The notes: generated from the sequence alone by a model not told the origin. A stretch of 36,581 nt of DNA from JANLUX01 sp031363705 (GCA_031363705.1 JANLUX010000321.1:1-36581), one strand, 5' to 3'; shown: positions 1-9,453, counted from the stretch's first letter. Numbers and translations: made by a program.

Positions 1-882
1 TTTTTGAAATACAATACTTTTTTCGGAAACGAAATTGTTGCAGGCACAAGACGATTGGCATTGATGAATTTGTTTTTGCACAACATCGGTGATATTGATT
101 CCGATAATTTTATTTCCCCTGCCGATGCGTTGATTTCGGCAGCACCAACAACTTACGATTACATTTTAGCAAATCCACCTTTCGGCAAAAAGAGTTCGCA
201 AACTTTTACCAACGAAGAAGGCGAACAAGAGAAAGAAGATTTGACTTACAATCGTCAGGACTTTTGGGCAACCACCAGCAACAAGCAATTAAATTTTGTG
301 CAGCACATCCGCACAATGCTAAAGACCACAGGCATTGCAGCCGTTGTAGTTCCCGACAATGTTTTGTTTGAAGGCGGTGCAGGGGAAACAGTGCGTAAAA
401 AATTGTTGGAGGTTACAGACCTTCACACCATTCTTCGTTTGCCGACAGGAATTTTTTATGCCAACGGTGTAAAAGCAAATGTGATTTTCTTTGACAACAA
501 ACCGGCAGGAAAAGAATTCTGGACGAAAGAAATTTGGATTTACGATTACCGAACAAACATTCATCACACACTCAAAAGAAATCAATTTGCGTTAGAGGAC
601 TTGAAAGATTTTATTGCTTGTTACAATCCAAAGAACCGACATAAGCGAAAAGAAACCTGGAGTGAAACAAATCCTGATGGTCGTTGGCGTAAATATTCTA
701 TTGATGAAATTACAAGCCGTGATAAAACTTCGTTAGACATCACCTGGTTAAAAGATAAATCACTTGCAGACCTAGACAATCTGCCAGACCCTGATGTTTT
801 AGCAGGTGAAATAATTGAAAACTTGGAAGCGGGTTTGGCAAGTTTCAGAGAAATAATGTTGACGATAAATGGGAAAGAATAA
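1..882 (+). CDS. hsdM: Type I restriction-modification DNA methyltransferase subunit HsdM, 3' part (cut by window edge)
   Basis: The reading frame is open from the first base, so the true start lies to the left and only the last ~293 codons are present. HsdM is the N6-adenine methyltransferase subunit of type I restriction-modification complexes and works with HsdS and HsdR. The methylase motif IV NPPF is visible about residues 58-61 (ILANPPFGKK), followed by a conserved stretch containing TYNRQDFWATTSNKQLNF, then VVVPDNVLFEGGAGETVRKK and the LPTGIFY segment, all typical of the N6_Mtase domain. The SAM-binding motif I must lie outside the window. No hsdS or hsdR follows, so any partners would be upstream. 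The family call is secure; whether the system is complete cannot be seen. Confidence 0.93.
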   Translation, partial: FLKYNTFFGNEIVAGTRRLALMNLFLHNIGDIDSDNFISPADALISAAPTTYDYILANPPFGKKSSQTFTNEEGEQEKEDLTYNRQDFWATTSNKQLNFVQHIRTMLKTTGIAAVVVPDNVLFEGGAGETVRKKLLEVTDLHTILRLPTGIFYANGVKANVIFFDNKPAGKEFWTKEIWIYDYRTNIHHTLKRNQFALEDLKDFIACYNPKNRHKRKETWSETNPDGRWRKYSIDEITSRDKTSLDITWLKDKSLADLDNLPDPDVLAGEIIENLEAGLASFREIMLTINGKE

Positions 883-1013
883 AAATGTGTAATAAGTTGA
901 ATAATTACTCGTACTGGACGTATTGTCCAAACACACCCGATGCAAGAATCAATTAACACCCCTTCGTATCAAATTAAACACTAATCTTGTTACCAGAAAT
1001 ACGATAACAATGG

Positions 1014-1041
1014 TTGTGAAAACAACAACTTTTTAGATTTG
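1014..1041 (+). promoter_or_regulatory. Possible Bacteroidota promoter for the small gene at 1064
   Basis: TAGATTTG at 1034-1041 fits the -7 element TAnnTTTG, and TTG at 1014-1016 could be the -33 element, with a 17-bp spacer that is a little short. The start codon follows 22 bp downstream. Confidence 0.35.
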
Positions 1042-1063
1042 TTAATTTTTTAAAACTAAATAT

Positions 1064-1288
1064 ATGGCACGTAACTTAATTAATCACCTTGTTACCTCAG
1101 ACCGGGTACAACAATTAAAAACAGCTAATCAAAAAGGGCAGTTGCAAAAAGAGGATGTGCACTTATTAAAACAGCTTAGCGATGTAATGGGCGCAGAAGC
1201 TGTCCCCTTCAATGAAACCGATGTTACCAATAAAGAAGCTGTTGGTACTTTTATTAATCACGTGGAGAAAGCACTGCAAACCGTGTGA
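1064..1288 (+). CDS. Small hypothetical protein, 74 aa
   Basis: I do not recognise the family. The product is a soluble, probably helical protein without a signal peptide or membrane segment, rich in Gln, Lys and Val (MARNLINHLVTSDRVQQLK...). It starts with ATG 22 bp after a plausible TAnnTTTG element and is followed about 200 bp later by a possible terminator hairpin, so it may be a single-gene unit. It is separated from hsdM by 181 bp and is convergent with the methyltransferase gene downstream. Protein-like composition and flanking signals support it as real; no function can be inferred. Confidence 0.6.
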   Translation: MARNLINHLVTSDRVQQLKTANQKGQLQKEDVHLLKQLSDVMGAEAVPFNETDVTNKEAVGTFINHVEKALQTV

Positions 1289-1485
1289 TGCAACTTATCG
1301 GGTGAAAACAATCATGTTATTACCCCAGGTCCTGTAATAATTTTCTTGCTCAGGTATCAAACGCCTATCCACCTTTTATAAATTCTACTAAGGTTGCGTA
1401 AAATCTTACATCGGTTATTGATACCCTCTCACCGTTGGAACTTACACCTGTCAATAGTTAAATAGTTGCTGGCTCTCTTTTTCAA

Positions 1486-1518
1486 AGAAGCTGTTCATCA
1501 CGGTCAGCCTCTTTTTTT
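1486..1518 (+). terminator. Possible rho-independent terminator
   Basis: AGAAGCTG (1486-1493) pairs with CAGCCTCT (1505-1512) with one A/C mismatch and is followed by a run of T to 1518. It is oriented to stop plus-strand transcription from the small gene at 1064. Confidence 0.4.
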
Positions 1519-1527
1519 ATTTGTTGA

Positions 1528-2685
1528 TCACTCCGTCACCGGTAGTTTAGCGCGCTTCTTAGTGCCTGAGTATATTTCAAATTTTAAAAAGCGGCATTCA
1601 ATAGGTCCGTTAAATAAATGAATCTTACGAGTGGTGCGCAATCCTATATATTTTGCTGCTTCAAGGTTACCGGTAAATATCCAGCACGTCCATCCCTTCA
1701 GGTTCTGCTTCATGGCATCACCAATTTTTTTATACATCGCTATAATGTCTTCCGGTTCTATCCTTAAGCCATAAGGCGGATTGCAAATAAGCACACCTGT
1801 TTCAGCATGCGGCTTAAAATGTTCAAAGTCATATCTCTTCAGTTGAATAATATCCGTCAGACCTGCCTTTTCAATATTCTGTTGTGCCTTCTCCAGCACA
1901 TTGCCGCTAATGTCAGCTCCCACTATCTTCACTCCTTCGGCAGGTAGTTCTGCTGCCAAAGCATCATCATAAATCTTTTTCCATAAATCAGCATCATAAT
2001 CCTTCCACGTTTGAAAGCCAAACCGCTCCTTAAATTTATTAGGTGCAATATTGCGGGCAATCATCGCTGCTTCAATTAAAATAGTTCCGCTGCCACACAT
2101 AAAATCAGCCAGTGCAAATTTTTTATCCCATCCGCTCTGTAATACCAGTGCTGCGGCAAGGGCTTCGTTAATGGGTGCCTGGTTAGTGCCTTCACGGTAT
2201 CCGCGCTTGTGCAGCGATTCTCCCGAACTGTCAAATGAAAGCGTGCAAACATTATTATAAATATGCAGGTGAATGCGCAGGTCAGGTTGATCAATATCAA
2301 CATTAGGACGATCACCCGTAGCTGCCCTGAACTGATCTACAATGGCATCCTTCGCTTTTAACGCTGCATACTGCGAATGGGTAAGTGTTGACTGATTTAA
2401 CGTAGCATTAATAGCAAAAGTCTGATCCAGTGAAAAATGCTTGCTCCAGTCTATATTTTGAATTTCGCGGTAGAGCATTTCTTCATTGGATGCTTCAAAA
2501 GTGTACACAGGTTTTAAAATACGCAATGCTGTCCGGCATAATAAATTGGCTTTATACATTACCTCAAGATCACCCTCAAATTCCACAGCGCGTGTAAGCT
2601 TTCTTGTATTAGTTGCTCCTATGGCTTCCAGTTCTCCGCACAATATATCTTCAATGCCGGCAAAAGTTTTTGCGATTAAAATCAT
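1528..2685 (-). CDS. THUMP domain class I SAM-dependent RNA methyltransferase (RlmL N-domain/YpsC-like)
   Basis: The product (385 aa) resembles the YpsC/RlmL-N family, which makes N2-methylguanosine in 23S rRNA. The N-terminal third (about 1-160) is the ferredoxin-like plus THUMP RNA-binding part. The SAM-binding motif ADFMCGSGTILIEAA and the catalytic CNPPYGLRIE motif (NPPY, typical of exocyclic amino N-methylation) lie in the second half. A longer reading with a TTG start at 2703 is possible, but that TTG is part of TATCTTTG (complement of 2701-2708), which looks like a -7 promoter element. I therefore choose the ATG at 2685, which gives MILIAKTFAGIED as the N-terminus. The exact target guanosine cannot be told from sequence. 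Confidence 0.9.
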   Translation of the reverse strand: MILIAKTFAGIEDILCGELEAIGATNTRKLTRAVEFEGDLEVMYKANLLCRTALRILKPVYTFEASNEEMLYREIQNIDWSKHFSLDQTFAINATLNQSTLTHSQYAALKAKDAIVDQFRAATGDRPNVDIDQPDLRIHLHIYNNVCTLSFDSSGESLHKRGYREGTNQAPINEALAAALVLQSGWDKKFALADFMCGSGTILIEAAMIARNIAPNKFKERFGFQTWKDYDADLWKKIYDDALAAELPAEGVKIVGADISGNVLEKAQQNIEKAGLTDIIQLKRYDFEHFKPHAETGVLICNPPYGLRIEPEDIIAMYKKIGDAMKQNLKGWTCWIFTGNLEAAKYIGLRTTRKIHLFNGPIECRFLKFEIYSGTKKRAKLPVTE

Positions 2686-2900
2686 GTAATTTATTTGTTT
2701 CAAAGATAAAGTTAACTACCGCTTGTGAATAATGAATCTTGCCTCTCCTTTAATAAATTCACATCTCACAACTCTCCCTTTTTAACTTAACCTCAATATT
2801 AACTTATTATCCCTCTTTACTTCAGAAATCACTCTGTAATTTAAAAAAAAAGTTATATTATTGCATTACAAACAATACCCCCTCTTTATTCCATTAAACC

Positions 2901-5900
2901 ATGATGAACAGAATTCTACTCGCTATGAGTTGCCAGGCACTTATTGCATTAACTGCTTTCAATGTTGCTGCACAGCAAATCAATAAACCAATAAAAGATA
3001 TTGCTGAATCAGCTATCGTAATCAAGGGTGAGCGTCACTCCATACCTAAGCATTACCGCACTTTGCAGATTGACATAACTGCTATGAAGCAATTGTTAAC
3101 ACAGTCTCCCGCTGAATCACCATCAGCAGCCCGTTCATCCAATGTAATTTTTGAAATGCCCATGCCTGGCGGAAGTAATTCACGATTTCGCATTTATGAA
3201 ACACAGGTGATGGATACTGCACTGGCAGCTCAGTTTCCTGAGATAAAAACTTATGCAGGGCAGGGCATTGATGATGTAAATGCAACTATAAGATTAGACA
3301 TTACTCCTTTGGGATTTCATGCAATGGTGCTTTCTCCAAACGGCAGCGTGTTTATTGATCCTTATTGTCAGAATACAACTACAGATTACATCTGTTATTA
3401 TAAAAAGGATTTGACACCATCAGGAAATTTTGTTTGCGAAACACACCCTGATAATAATGTTGATAATTACAGAAGTCTGATTCCTGCAAATCTTTATGCA
3501 CAGAAAAGCGCTGGCAACCAGCTTCGCACTTACAGGCTTGCACTCGCGTGCACAGGTGAGTATGCCTCCACAAAAGGTGGCACTGTGTCAGGGGCAATGG
3601 CTGGCATCACCACGAGTATGAACCGTGTTAATGGTGTGTACGAAAGCGAAGTTGCAGTGCGGATGGTGTTGATAGCCAATAACAGTTCAATAGTTTACAC
3701 CAATAGCGCTACTGATCCTTATACTAACAACAGCGGTGGCACCATGTTAGGTCAGAATCAAAGTAATTTGGATGCGGTTATTGGCAGTGCTAATTATGAT
3801 ATCGGACATGTTTTCAGTACAGGCGGTGGAGGCATTGCCGGCCTTGGTGTTGTGTGTTCAAATGGAAACAAAGCAAGAGGAGTTACTGGATCGCCCAGCC
3901 CGGTCGGTGATGCATTTGATATAGATTATGTGGCTCATGAAATAGGTCACCAGTTTGGAGGCAATCACACATTTAACAGCAGCACCGGCAATTGCAGTGG
4001 TGGCAACCGTGCATCATCAGCAGCTTATGAACCCGGAAGCGGAATCACCATAATGGCTTATGCCGGTATTTGTGGTAGTGATGATCTGGATGCACACAGC
4101 ATCGCTTATTTTCATACCAAGAGTTTTGATGAGATAGTAAATTACACCACCACTGGTACAGGCAATACGTGCCCCGTTACCACCAACACAGGTAATAACC
4201 CGCCTGTTGCAAGTGTTGGAGGAGATTTCATCATACCAATCTCTACTCCATTTATATTAACCGGTTCAGCAACTGATGCTGATGGAGATCCGCTCACTTA
4301 TTCATGGGAACAATATGATTTAGGCGCTGCCAGCACATGGAATGCTATGCAGACTGCCGGTTCCACCTGGCCGTTGTTCCGTCCTTTTCCGCCAGTTACT
4401 TCCCCTTCCAGAACTTTTCCAAAGCTTTCTGATATCATTAACAATACCACTACTGTGGGAGAAGTATTACCAACGGTAGCACGTACAATGCATTTCCGCT
4501 TAACAGCCCGTGATAACCGCTCAGGGGGTTCCGGAGTTATGCATCCTGATCTTACTAACAATATCACCGTAGTAAATTCAGGCGGAGCATTTGTGGTAAC
4601 TGCACCTAACACCACTGTAACATGGGCTGGTAATTCAGTGCAAACTGTTACATGGAATGTGAGCGGAACAAATGGAGTTCCCATCAATTGCACAAATGTT
4701 AAAATTTCGTTGTCAACAGATGGTGGCAATACTTTTCCTACTGTGGTAGCCGCAAGCACTCTTAATGACGGAAGTGAAAGCATTACAGTACCGAATAATG
4801 CAACCACGCAGGCAAGAATAAAAGTGGAAGCATTAGGAAATATTTTCTTCGACATGAGCAATGCAAATTTTACAATCACTGCAGGTTCATCACTCACAAC
4901 AATTACCACTTCTGCAATTTCACCCACCAGTTATTGCCAGGGTGCAGCTGTTAGTGTTCCTTTTACAACAAATGGACCGGCAAATGCAGGAAATGTATTT
5001 ACAGCTCAACTTTCAAACGCAGCAGGGTCTTTCGCAAGCCCCGTTAATATCGGTACTTTAAACTCAACCTCAGCAGGAACTATTATGGCTACTATACCTG
5101 CAGGAACTATAGCGGGCAATGGTTATAGAATAAGAGTAGTTAGTTCTAACCCGATGGTTACCGGTAGTGATAATGGTGTAAACATTACTGTGAATCCAAA
5201 CCCCACACCCTCCATCAGCGGCAACACTTCTTTCTGCCAGGGAAGTTCAACTCAACTGTGTGCACCTGTAGGATTTGTTTCTTACATATGGAGCACCGGA
5301 GCAACCACGCAATGTATTACTGTGAATACTGCTAATACTTTCTCAGTTACAGTAACGAATAGTGATGGATGTTCGGGATCAACATCAACTGCTACCACCA
5401 TTAATCCAAACCCTACACCCTCCATCAGCGGCAACACTCCTTTCTGTCAGGGTAGTTCCACTCAACTGTGTGCAACTGCCGGATTTGTTTCTTATATATG
5501 GAGCACCGGAGCAACCACCCAATGTATTTCTGTGAATACTGCTAATACTTTCTCAGTTACAGTAACGAATAGTGATGGATGTTCGGGATCAACATCAACT
5601 GCTACCACCATTAACACAAACCCCACACCCTTCATCAGTGGCAACACTTCTTTCTGCCAGGGAAGTTCCACTCAACTATGTGCAACTGCGGGATTTGTTT
5701 CTTATATGTGGAGCACCGGAGCAACTACGCAATGTATTACTGTGAACACTGCTAATACTTTTTCAGTTACAGTAACCAATGGTGATGGATGCAATGGCAG
5801 TACTTCTGCTTCAACAACAATAAATCCTTTGCCTAATGTTTCATTTACAGGATTGGCATCAAGCTATAATGTGAATGATCCTTCAGCAACATTAACAGGT

Positions 5901-7157
5901 TCACCATCCGGTGGAACGTTTACCGGACCCGGTATTTCAGGTAACACCTTCACTCCATCCTCGGCAGGTGTAGGCGGACCCTATACTATTACCTATTTAT
6001 TTACTGACGGAAATGGTTGTAGCAATTCATCTTCACACCAAACTACTGTCACCAACTGCACTCCACCTGCCAGACCCGGAAACATTTCAACAACAGGTGG
6101 TGCTGCTAAAGTTTGTTCGGGAGACACCAAAACATACTCTGTTGCCGTGGTTTCTGGTGCTACATTTTATACATGGACAGCTCCTGCCGGTGGAAATATT
6201 ATTAATGGACAAGGCACCCGCGTTGTTACGATTAATTACACAAGTGGATTTACTGCTAATGATTCATTGCGTGTGGTTGCCGGCAATGCCTGCGGAACTG
6301 GTGCAAGCCGCGCATTACTGATTTCCCGAAATGTACCCGCTACACCAGGTGCGATAATGGGTCAGACTTATGGTGTTTGTAATTTAACAGGTGTTCCATA
6401 TTCTGTTAATAATGTTTCAGGTATGACTTACAACTGGACATGGAGTGTAGCTTCTGCTACCATAGCAAGTGGGCAAGGAACTAACGCAGTCACTTCTGAT
6501 TTTTCACCTAATTTCAATACCAATGGAATTATTCGCGTGAGTGCAACAAATGCATGCGGTACAAGTTCACAACGCACGCTTACAGTGAGAGCAGTTCCTG
6601 CAACTCCTGCATCTATCAATGGTTCAACATCTGTTTGTGCTAATCAACAGGGAGTATCTTATTCAACTGCGGCTATTCCATTCGCTACAAATTATACATG
6701 GACAGCACCAACCGGTGCAAGTATTAATGATGGCACACTGCCTTTAAACAATCCGCTTGTTACTACGGCAACTTCTGTGACCATAAACTTTGCAACCACA
6801 AGTGGTAATGTAAGAGTGAGGGCAAATAACAGTTGCGGTTCAAGCACCTACAGAGCGCTGGCTGTAACATTTGTTTGCCGTGATGGTGAACAATTTTCTG
6901 GTGATGATTTAAACCTTGCCTGCTATCCGATGCCGGCAACTGATCAGTTAAACGTGGTTTTCAGCTCAGCAACAGCACAAACAAATTCCATAAGCATTTT
7001 TGATCTTGTCTCAAAAAGATTGTTACATCAAACAAATAATTCTGTTGCGGGCGAAAACAAATTTGTTATTGACCTTTCAACAATAGCAAGCGGAATTTAT
7101 ATGCTGGAGGTTGTAAACGGAGATAAAAGAAGTTTAGAGAGAATCGTGATTGAATAG
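2901..7157 (+). CDS. Secreted reprolysin-like zinc metalloprotease with Ig-like repeats and T9SS sorting domain, 1418 aa
   Basis: A signal peptide (MMNRILLAMSCQALIALTAF..., likely cleaved near residue 24) leads into a propeptide and then a metallopeptidase domain with HEIGHQFGGNH at residues 346-356 (ligands H346, H350, H356; catalytic E347) and a Met-turn ITIMAYAG around M385. This is the metzincin/reprolysin-like pattern (M12B-type, Reprolysin_4/5 group). A PKD-like domain with NPPVASVGGDF follows near residue 430. Three tandem 70-aa Cys-containing repeats (SFCQGSSTQLC, about residues 765-974) come next, then further Ig-like repeats with the WTAP signature. The last ~80 residues start near CYPMPATDQLNVVF and match a T9SS type A sorting domain. 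The protein is predicted to be exported by T9SS and released or anchored at the cell surface. Its physiological substrate is unknown. Confidence 0.93.
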   Translation: MMNRILLAMSCQALIALTAFNVAAQQINKPIKDIAESAIVIKGERHSIPKHYRTLQIDITAMKQLLTQSPAESPSAARSSNVIFEMPMPGGSNSRFRIYETQVMDTALAAQFPEIKTYAGQGIDDVNATIRLDITPLGFHAMVLSPNGSVFIDPYCQNTTTDYICYYKKDLTPSGNFVCETHPDNNVDNYRSLIPANLYAQKSAGNQLRTYRLALACTGEYASTKGGTVSGAMAGITTSMNRVNGVYESEVAVRMVLIANNSSIVYTNSATDPYTNNSGGTMLGQNQSNLDAVIGSANYDIGHVFSTGGGGIAGLGVVCSNGNKARGVTGSPSPVGDAFDIDYVAHEIGHQFGGNHTFNSSTGNCSGGNRASSAAYEPGSGITIMAYAGICGSDDLDAHSIAYFHTKSFDEIVNYTTTGTGNTCPVTTNTGNNPPVASVGGDFIIPISTPFILTGSATDADGDPLTYSWEQYDLGAASTWNAMQTAGSTWPLFRPFPPVTSPSRTFPKLSDIINNTTTVGEVLPTVARTMHFRLTARDNRSGGSGVMHPDLTNNITVVNSGGAFVVTAPNTTVTWAGNSVQTVTWNVSGTNGVPINCTNVKISLSTDGGNTFPTVVAASTLNDGSESITVPNNATTQARIKVEALGNIFFDMSNANFTITAGSSLTTITTSAISPTSYCQGAAVSVPFTTNGPANAGNVFTAQLSNAAGSFASPVNIGTLNSTSAGTIMATIPAGTIAGNGYRIRVVSSNPMVTGSDNGVNITVNPNPTPSISGNTSFCQGSSTQLCAPVGFVSYIWSTGATTQCITVNTANTFSVTVTNSDGCSGSTSTATTINPNPTPSISGNTPFCQGSSTQLCATAGFVSYIWSTGATTQCISVNTANTFSVTVTNSDGCSGSTSTATTINTNPTPFISGNTSFCQGSSTQLCATAGFVSYMWSTGATTQCITVNTANTFSVTVTNGDGCNGSTSASTTINPLPNVSFTGLASSYNVNDPSATLTGSPSGGTFTGPGISGNTFTPSSAGVGGPYTITYLFTDGNGCSNSSSHQTTVTNCTPPARPGNISTTGGAAKVCSGDTKTYSVAVVSGATFYTWTAPAGGNIINGQGTRVVTINYTSGFTANDSLRVVAGNACGTGASRALLISRNVPATPGAIMGQTYGVCNLTGVPYSVNNVSGMTYNWTWSVASATIASGQGTNAVTSDFSPNFNTNGIIRVSATNACGTSSQRTLTVRAVPATPASINGSTSVCANQQGVSYSTAAIPFATNYTWTAPTGASINDGTLPLNNPLVTTATSVTINFATTSGNVRVRANNSCGSSTYRALAVTFVCRDGEQFSGDDLNLACYPMPATDQLNVVFSSATAQTNSISIFDLVSKRLLHQTNNSVAGENKFVIDLSTIASGIYMLEVVNGDKRSLERIVIE
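5193..5822 (+). repeat. Three in-frame tandem repeats of 210 bp inside the metalloprotease gene
   Basis: Units begin at about 5193, 5403 and 5613 and each encodes 70 residues of a PTPSISGNT-SFCQGSSTQLC-type Ig-like module. They are nearly identical at DNA level, including synonymous positions, which suggests recent duplication or gene conversion. Confidence 0.92.
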
Positions 7158-7338
7158 TTTTTTAACATTATTTCTTTTCAAGCTCAAAATAACATCCAAT
7201 ATAATTTGGTTGATCTCTGATGAATTTTATTTGCATTACAGAATATTAAATCCTATTCTTTTTCGTTGTCACAATTCGGAAATGCTGTTTTAGTAAATGA
7301 AACAGAGTTAGTGATGGCTACCACCCAGACAAATGACC

Positions 7339-7346
7339 TATTTTTG
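7339..7346 (+). promoter_or_regulatory. TAnnTTTG element just upstream of the fic gene
   Basis: TATTTTTG fits the Bacteroidota -7 consensus and ends only four bases before the ATG at 7351, so a transcript starting there would be almost leaderless. No clear -33 TTG is present at 19 bp. Confidence 0.35.
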
Positions 7347-7350
7347 AAAC

Positions 7351-7932
7351 ATGGACGATAACACAAGTTGGACACCTTCGGCTGATGAAAATAAGTTAGG
7401 ACTTACTGAGAAAAACCTGATTAATGAGTATGAGGCAAAAGGAATTGCAGCAGCCGAACTTTTTGTTTTCGGACTTGACAGCGACACACCATTTTCAACT
7501 CAATTGATTTTAGAAATTCACACAATTGCATTTACTGAACTTTATGATTAGGCAGGTAAGTGGCGGACAACGCAGGTTGTGGTTGGACAACTTATACCAC
7601 CTGAACCGACACAAGTTTTGCAACGCATGTATCAATTCATCGACACCTTGAATTTTAAAATCTATAATTCAACGTCATTACAAGAACATCTTGAAACTTT
7701 AACTTTTGCACACTATGAGTTTGTCCGTGTTCACCCATTTAATAATGGTAACGGCAGGACAGGACGAATTTTAATGAATCTTGTTGCTCTGAAGTTTGGT
7801 TACAGGCCACTTGAACTTTATCATCGGGAAGGCGACAGCCGAAAAATTTATATTGATGCAATGAAGTCGGCTGATAAAGGAAACTTTGAACCTTTAACTT
7901 CTTTGATTAGAAAAGAAATGACCCCCTTTTAA
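7351..7932 (+). pseudogene. Fic/DOC family AMP-transferase gene interrupted by an in-frame TAG
   Basis: Fic proteins transfer AMP or other nucleotides to target proteins. One frame runs from ATG 7351 to the stop at 7930-7932 (193 codons), but codon 67 is TAG (7549-7551). Flanking residues read TELYD-stop-AGKWRTTQ, and family members normally have Trp there (LYDWAGKWR), so a single TGG to TAG change explains it. The catalytic loop HPFNNGNGRTGR starts at codon 128 and is intact, and the C-terminus ELYHREGDSRKIY looks normal. A GTG-started second half from 7579 would keep the active site but lose the N-terminal helices. It is most likely a recent pseudogene or sequencing error; suppression or restart is less likely. 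A convergent small ORF overlaps the 3' end. Confidence 0.88.
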
Positions 7933-8088
7933 TTCTTGCTCATTCAACAATGACAAAACAATCTCTTCAACTTTTGCCAATGACACTTGTTGATTCTCTA
8001 ACAACATCGTTGAGAATACAGTATTCGTGAGCAATTGAGCTAAGAATTTTTTTTCTTTTAGTTGCGGATATTTATCGTAGAATTTCAT
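7894..8088 (-). CDS. Small protein convergent with fic; candidate Fic-inhibiting antitoxin
   Basis: I do not recognise this family with certainty. The 64-aa product from the ATG at 8088 reads MKFYDKYPQLKEKKFLAQLL..., is helical and has heptad-like Leu spacing. A GTG at 8121 would add 11 residues, and the frame is open a further ~30 bases upstream, so the N-terminus is uncertain or part of a lost longer gene. It contains TMLLEN (DNA 7993-8010), which matches the inhibitory helix motif [S/T]xxxE[G/N] known from class I Fic antitoxins such as VbhA. It overlaps the fic 3' end by 39 bp on the opposite strand, whereas known class I antitoxins usually precede fic on the same strand. The antitoxin role is a hypothesis; a chance match of a six-residue motif is not negligible. 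Confidence 0.4.
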   Translation of the reverse strand: MKFYDKYPQLKEKKFLAQLLTNTVFSTMLLENQQVSLAKVEEIVLSLLNEQELKGGHFFSNQRS

Positions 8089-8325
8089 GCACAGAAACAA
8101 AGGTAAGAAGATTTCTCCCACTTGTTCTTGTGATTGTGTTTCTATCTTACATTAACTACTGGTGATATCCATTACCTTAATTAAATGTTTTCGTTGCATT
8201 ATGTATAATTTATTTAGTTTTTCACTTCCACGATTCTGAAATTGTTGTTCATTGTTTTAAATGTTAAGCGTATGGAGCACCACCCCCTTCACTGTCTCAA
8301 TCCACTTTAAAACTATTTTCGCCTC

Positions 8326-9453
8326 GTGAGTAAACGGGTAATTATATCTGTCATCAGTGATTTAGTAACGGATCAGCGTGTTCATCGTGCTGCCAGCACT
8401 TTGCATGAAGCAGGATATGATGTGCTGGTAGTAGGCAGAGAAATGAAAAGCAGCTTACCGCTTCCACCACTGCCTTACAAAACCATCCGCTTTAAATTAT
8501 GGCAGGAGAAGGGAGCTTTGTTTTATGCGCATTATAATCTCAAATTATTTTTCTTTTTAATGAATAATCGTGCTGATGTATTGTTAAGTAATGACCTTGA
8601 TACCTTATTCCCTAACTTTCTTATTTCTCGCTTCAGCAAAACAAAACTTGTTTATGACAGTCACGAATATTTTACAGAAGTACCTGAACTGATTTCGCGT
8701 CCTTTCATTCAAAAGATATGGAAGACACTGGAAAGTTTTATGCTTCCGCGATTAAAAAGTATGTACACAGTGAATGAAAGCATCGCAACAATTTATCGCA
8801 ATCAGTACCAGATCATGGTGAAAGTTATTCGTAATGTTCCTATACTGCACGAACCCTTAATCCAAACAAAAGAAGAGTTAAGAAAAGAACTTAGTCTCCC
8901 GCTTGATAAAAAAATTTTTATTCTGCAAGGTGCAGGAATTAATATACAACGCGGAGCTGAAGAAGCCGTGGAAGCAATTGCCTCAGTGCCAAACGCAATA
9001 CTTTTAATTGTTGGTGGTGGTGATGTGATACCTGATTTAAAATCAATCGTAGAACAATTACACCTTGAAGATAACGTGATCTTTAAAAATAAAATGCCAT
9101 CATCAGAACTAAGAAGATATACTGCGGCTTCGGATGTCGGGTTAAGTCTTGATAAGGATACCAATCTTAATTATCGCTACAGCTTACCAAATAAATTGTT
9201 TGACTATCTACATGCGGGAATCCCTGTGATTGCAAGCAACCTTCCGGAAGTAGCTAACGTCATTAATAAGTATGATGCAGGAGTAATTATTTCATCGCAT
9301 CAGCCCGGTGAAATTGCCAGATGTATGAACGACATGATTAATAACCAGCAACAATATGAACGTTTGAAAAAAAATACTTTGATTGCAACACAAGAGCTGA
9401 ACTGGCAGAAAGAACAACAAGTGCTCTTAAATATTTTTGCAGAGATTGAGTAA
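8326..9453 (+). CDS. Glycosyltransferase, GT4-like, 375 aa
   Basis: The product has the two-Rossmann GT-B layout of family 4 glycosyltransferases. The N-terminal domain starts KRVIISVISDLVTDQRVHRA, a sugar-acceptor side signature common in Bacteroidota, with YDSHEYFTEVPEL about residues 110-122. The C-terminal donor domain contains LLIVGGGDVIPDLKSIV and the sequence LPNKLFDYLHAGIPVIAS, which corresponds to the donor-binding EX7E region in a variant form. The start is GTG; no better ATG exists close by. The next gene overlaps its end, so the two form a pair, probably acting on a surface glycan or glycolipid. Sugar specificity cannot be predicted. Confidence 0.87.
   Translation: MSKRVIISVISDLVTDQRVHRAASTLHEAGYDVLVVGREMKSSLPLPPLPYKTIRFKLWQEKGALFYAHYNLKLFFFLMNNRADVLLSNDLDTLFPNFLISRFSKTKLVYDSHEYFTEVPELISRPFIQKIWKTLESFMLPRLKSMYTVNESIATIYRNQYQIMVKVIRNVPILHEPLIQTKEELRKELSLPLDKKIFILQGAGINIQRGAEEAVEAIASVPNAILLIVGGGDVIPDLKSIVEQLHLEDNVIFKNKMPSSELRRYTAASDVGLSLDKDTNLNYRYSLPNKLFDYLHAGIPVIASNLPEVANVINKYDAGVIISSHQPGEIARCMNDMINNQQQYERLKKNTLIATQELNWQKEQQVLLNIFAEIE

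Noticed and set aside
2686..2703. TTG start at 2703 for the THUMP methyltransferase
   Set aside because: The TTG is part of a TATCTTTG promoter-like element and the ATG at 2685 gives the expected N-terminus.
4298..4927. 209-codon minus-strand ORF inside the metalloprotease gene
   Set aside because: Antisense shadow of a clearly coding frame with zinc-site and Ig-like domains; composition is not protein-like.
8308..8321. CTATTTTCGCC shared upstream of the first glycosyltransferase and the acyl-CoA dehydrogenase
   Set aside because: Resembles a -7 element with one mismatch (TATTTTCG), but no -33 element at proper spacing in either place.
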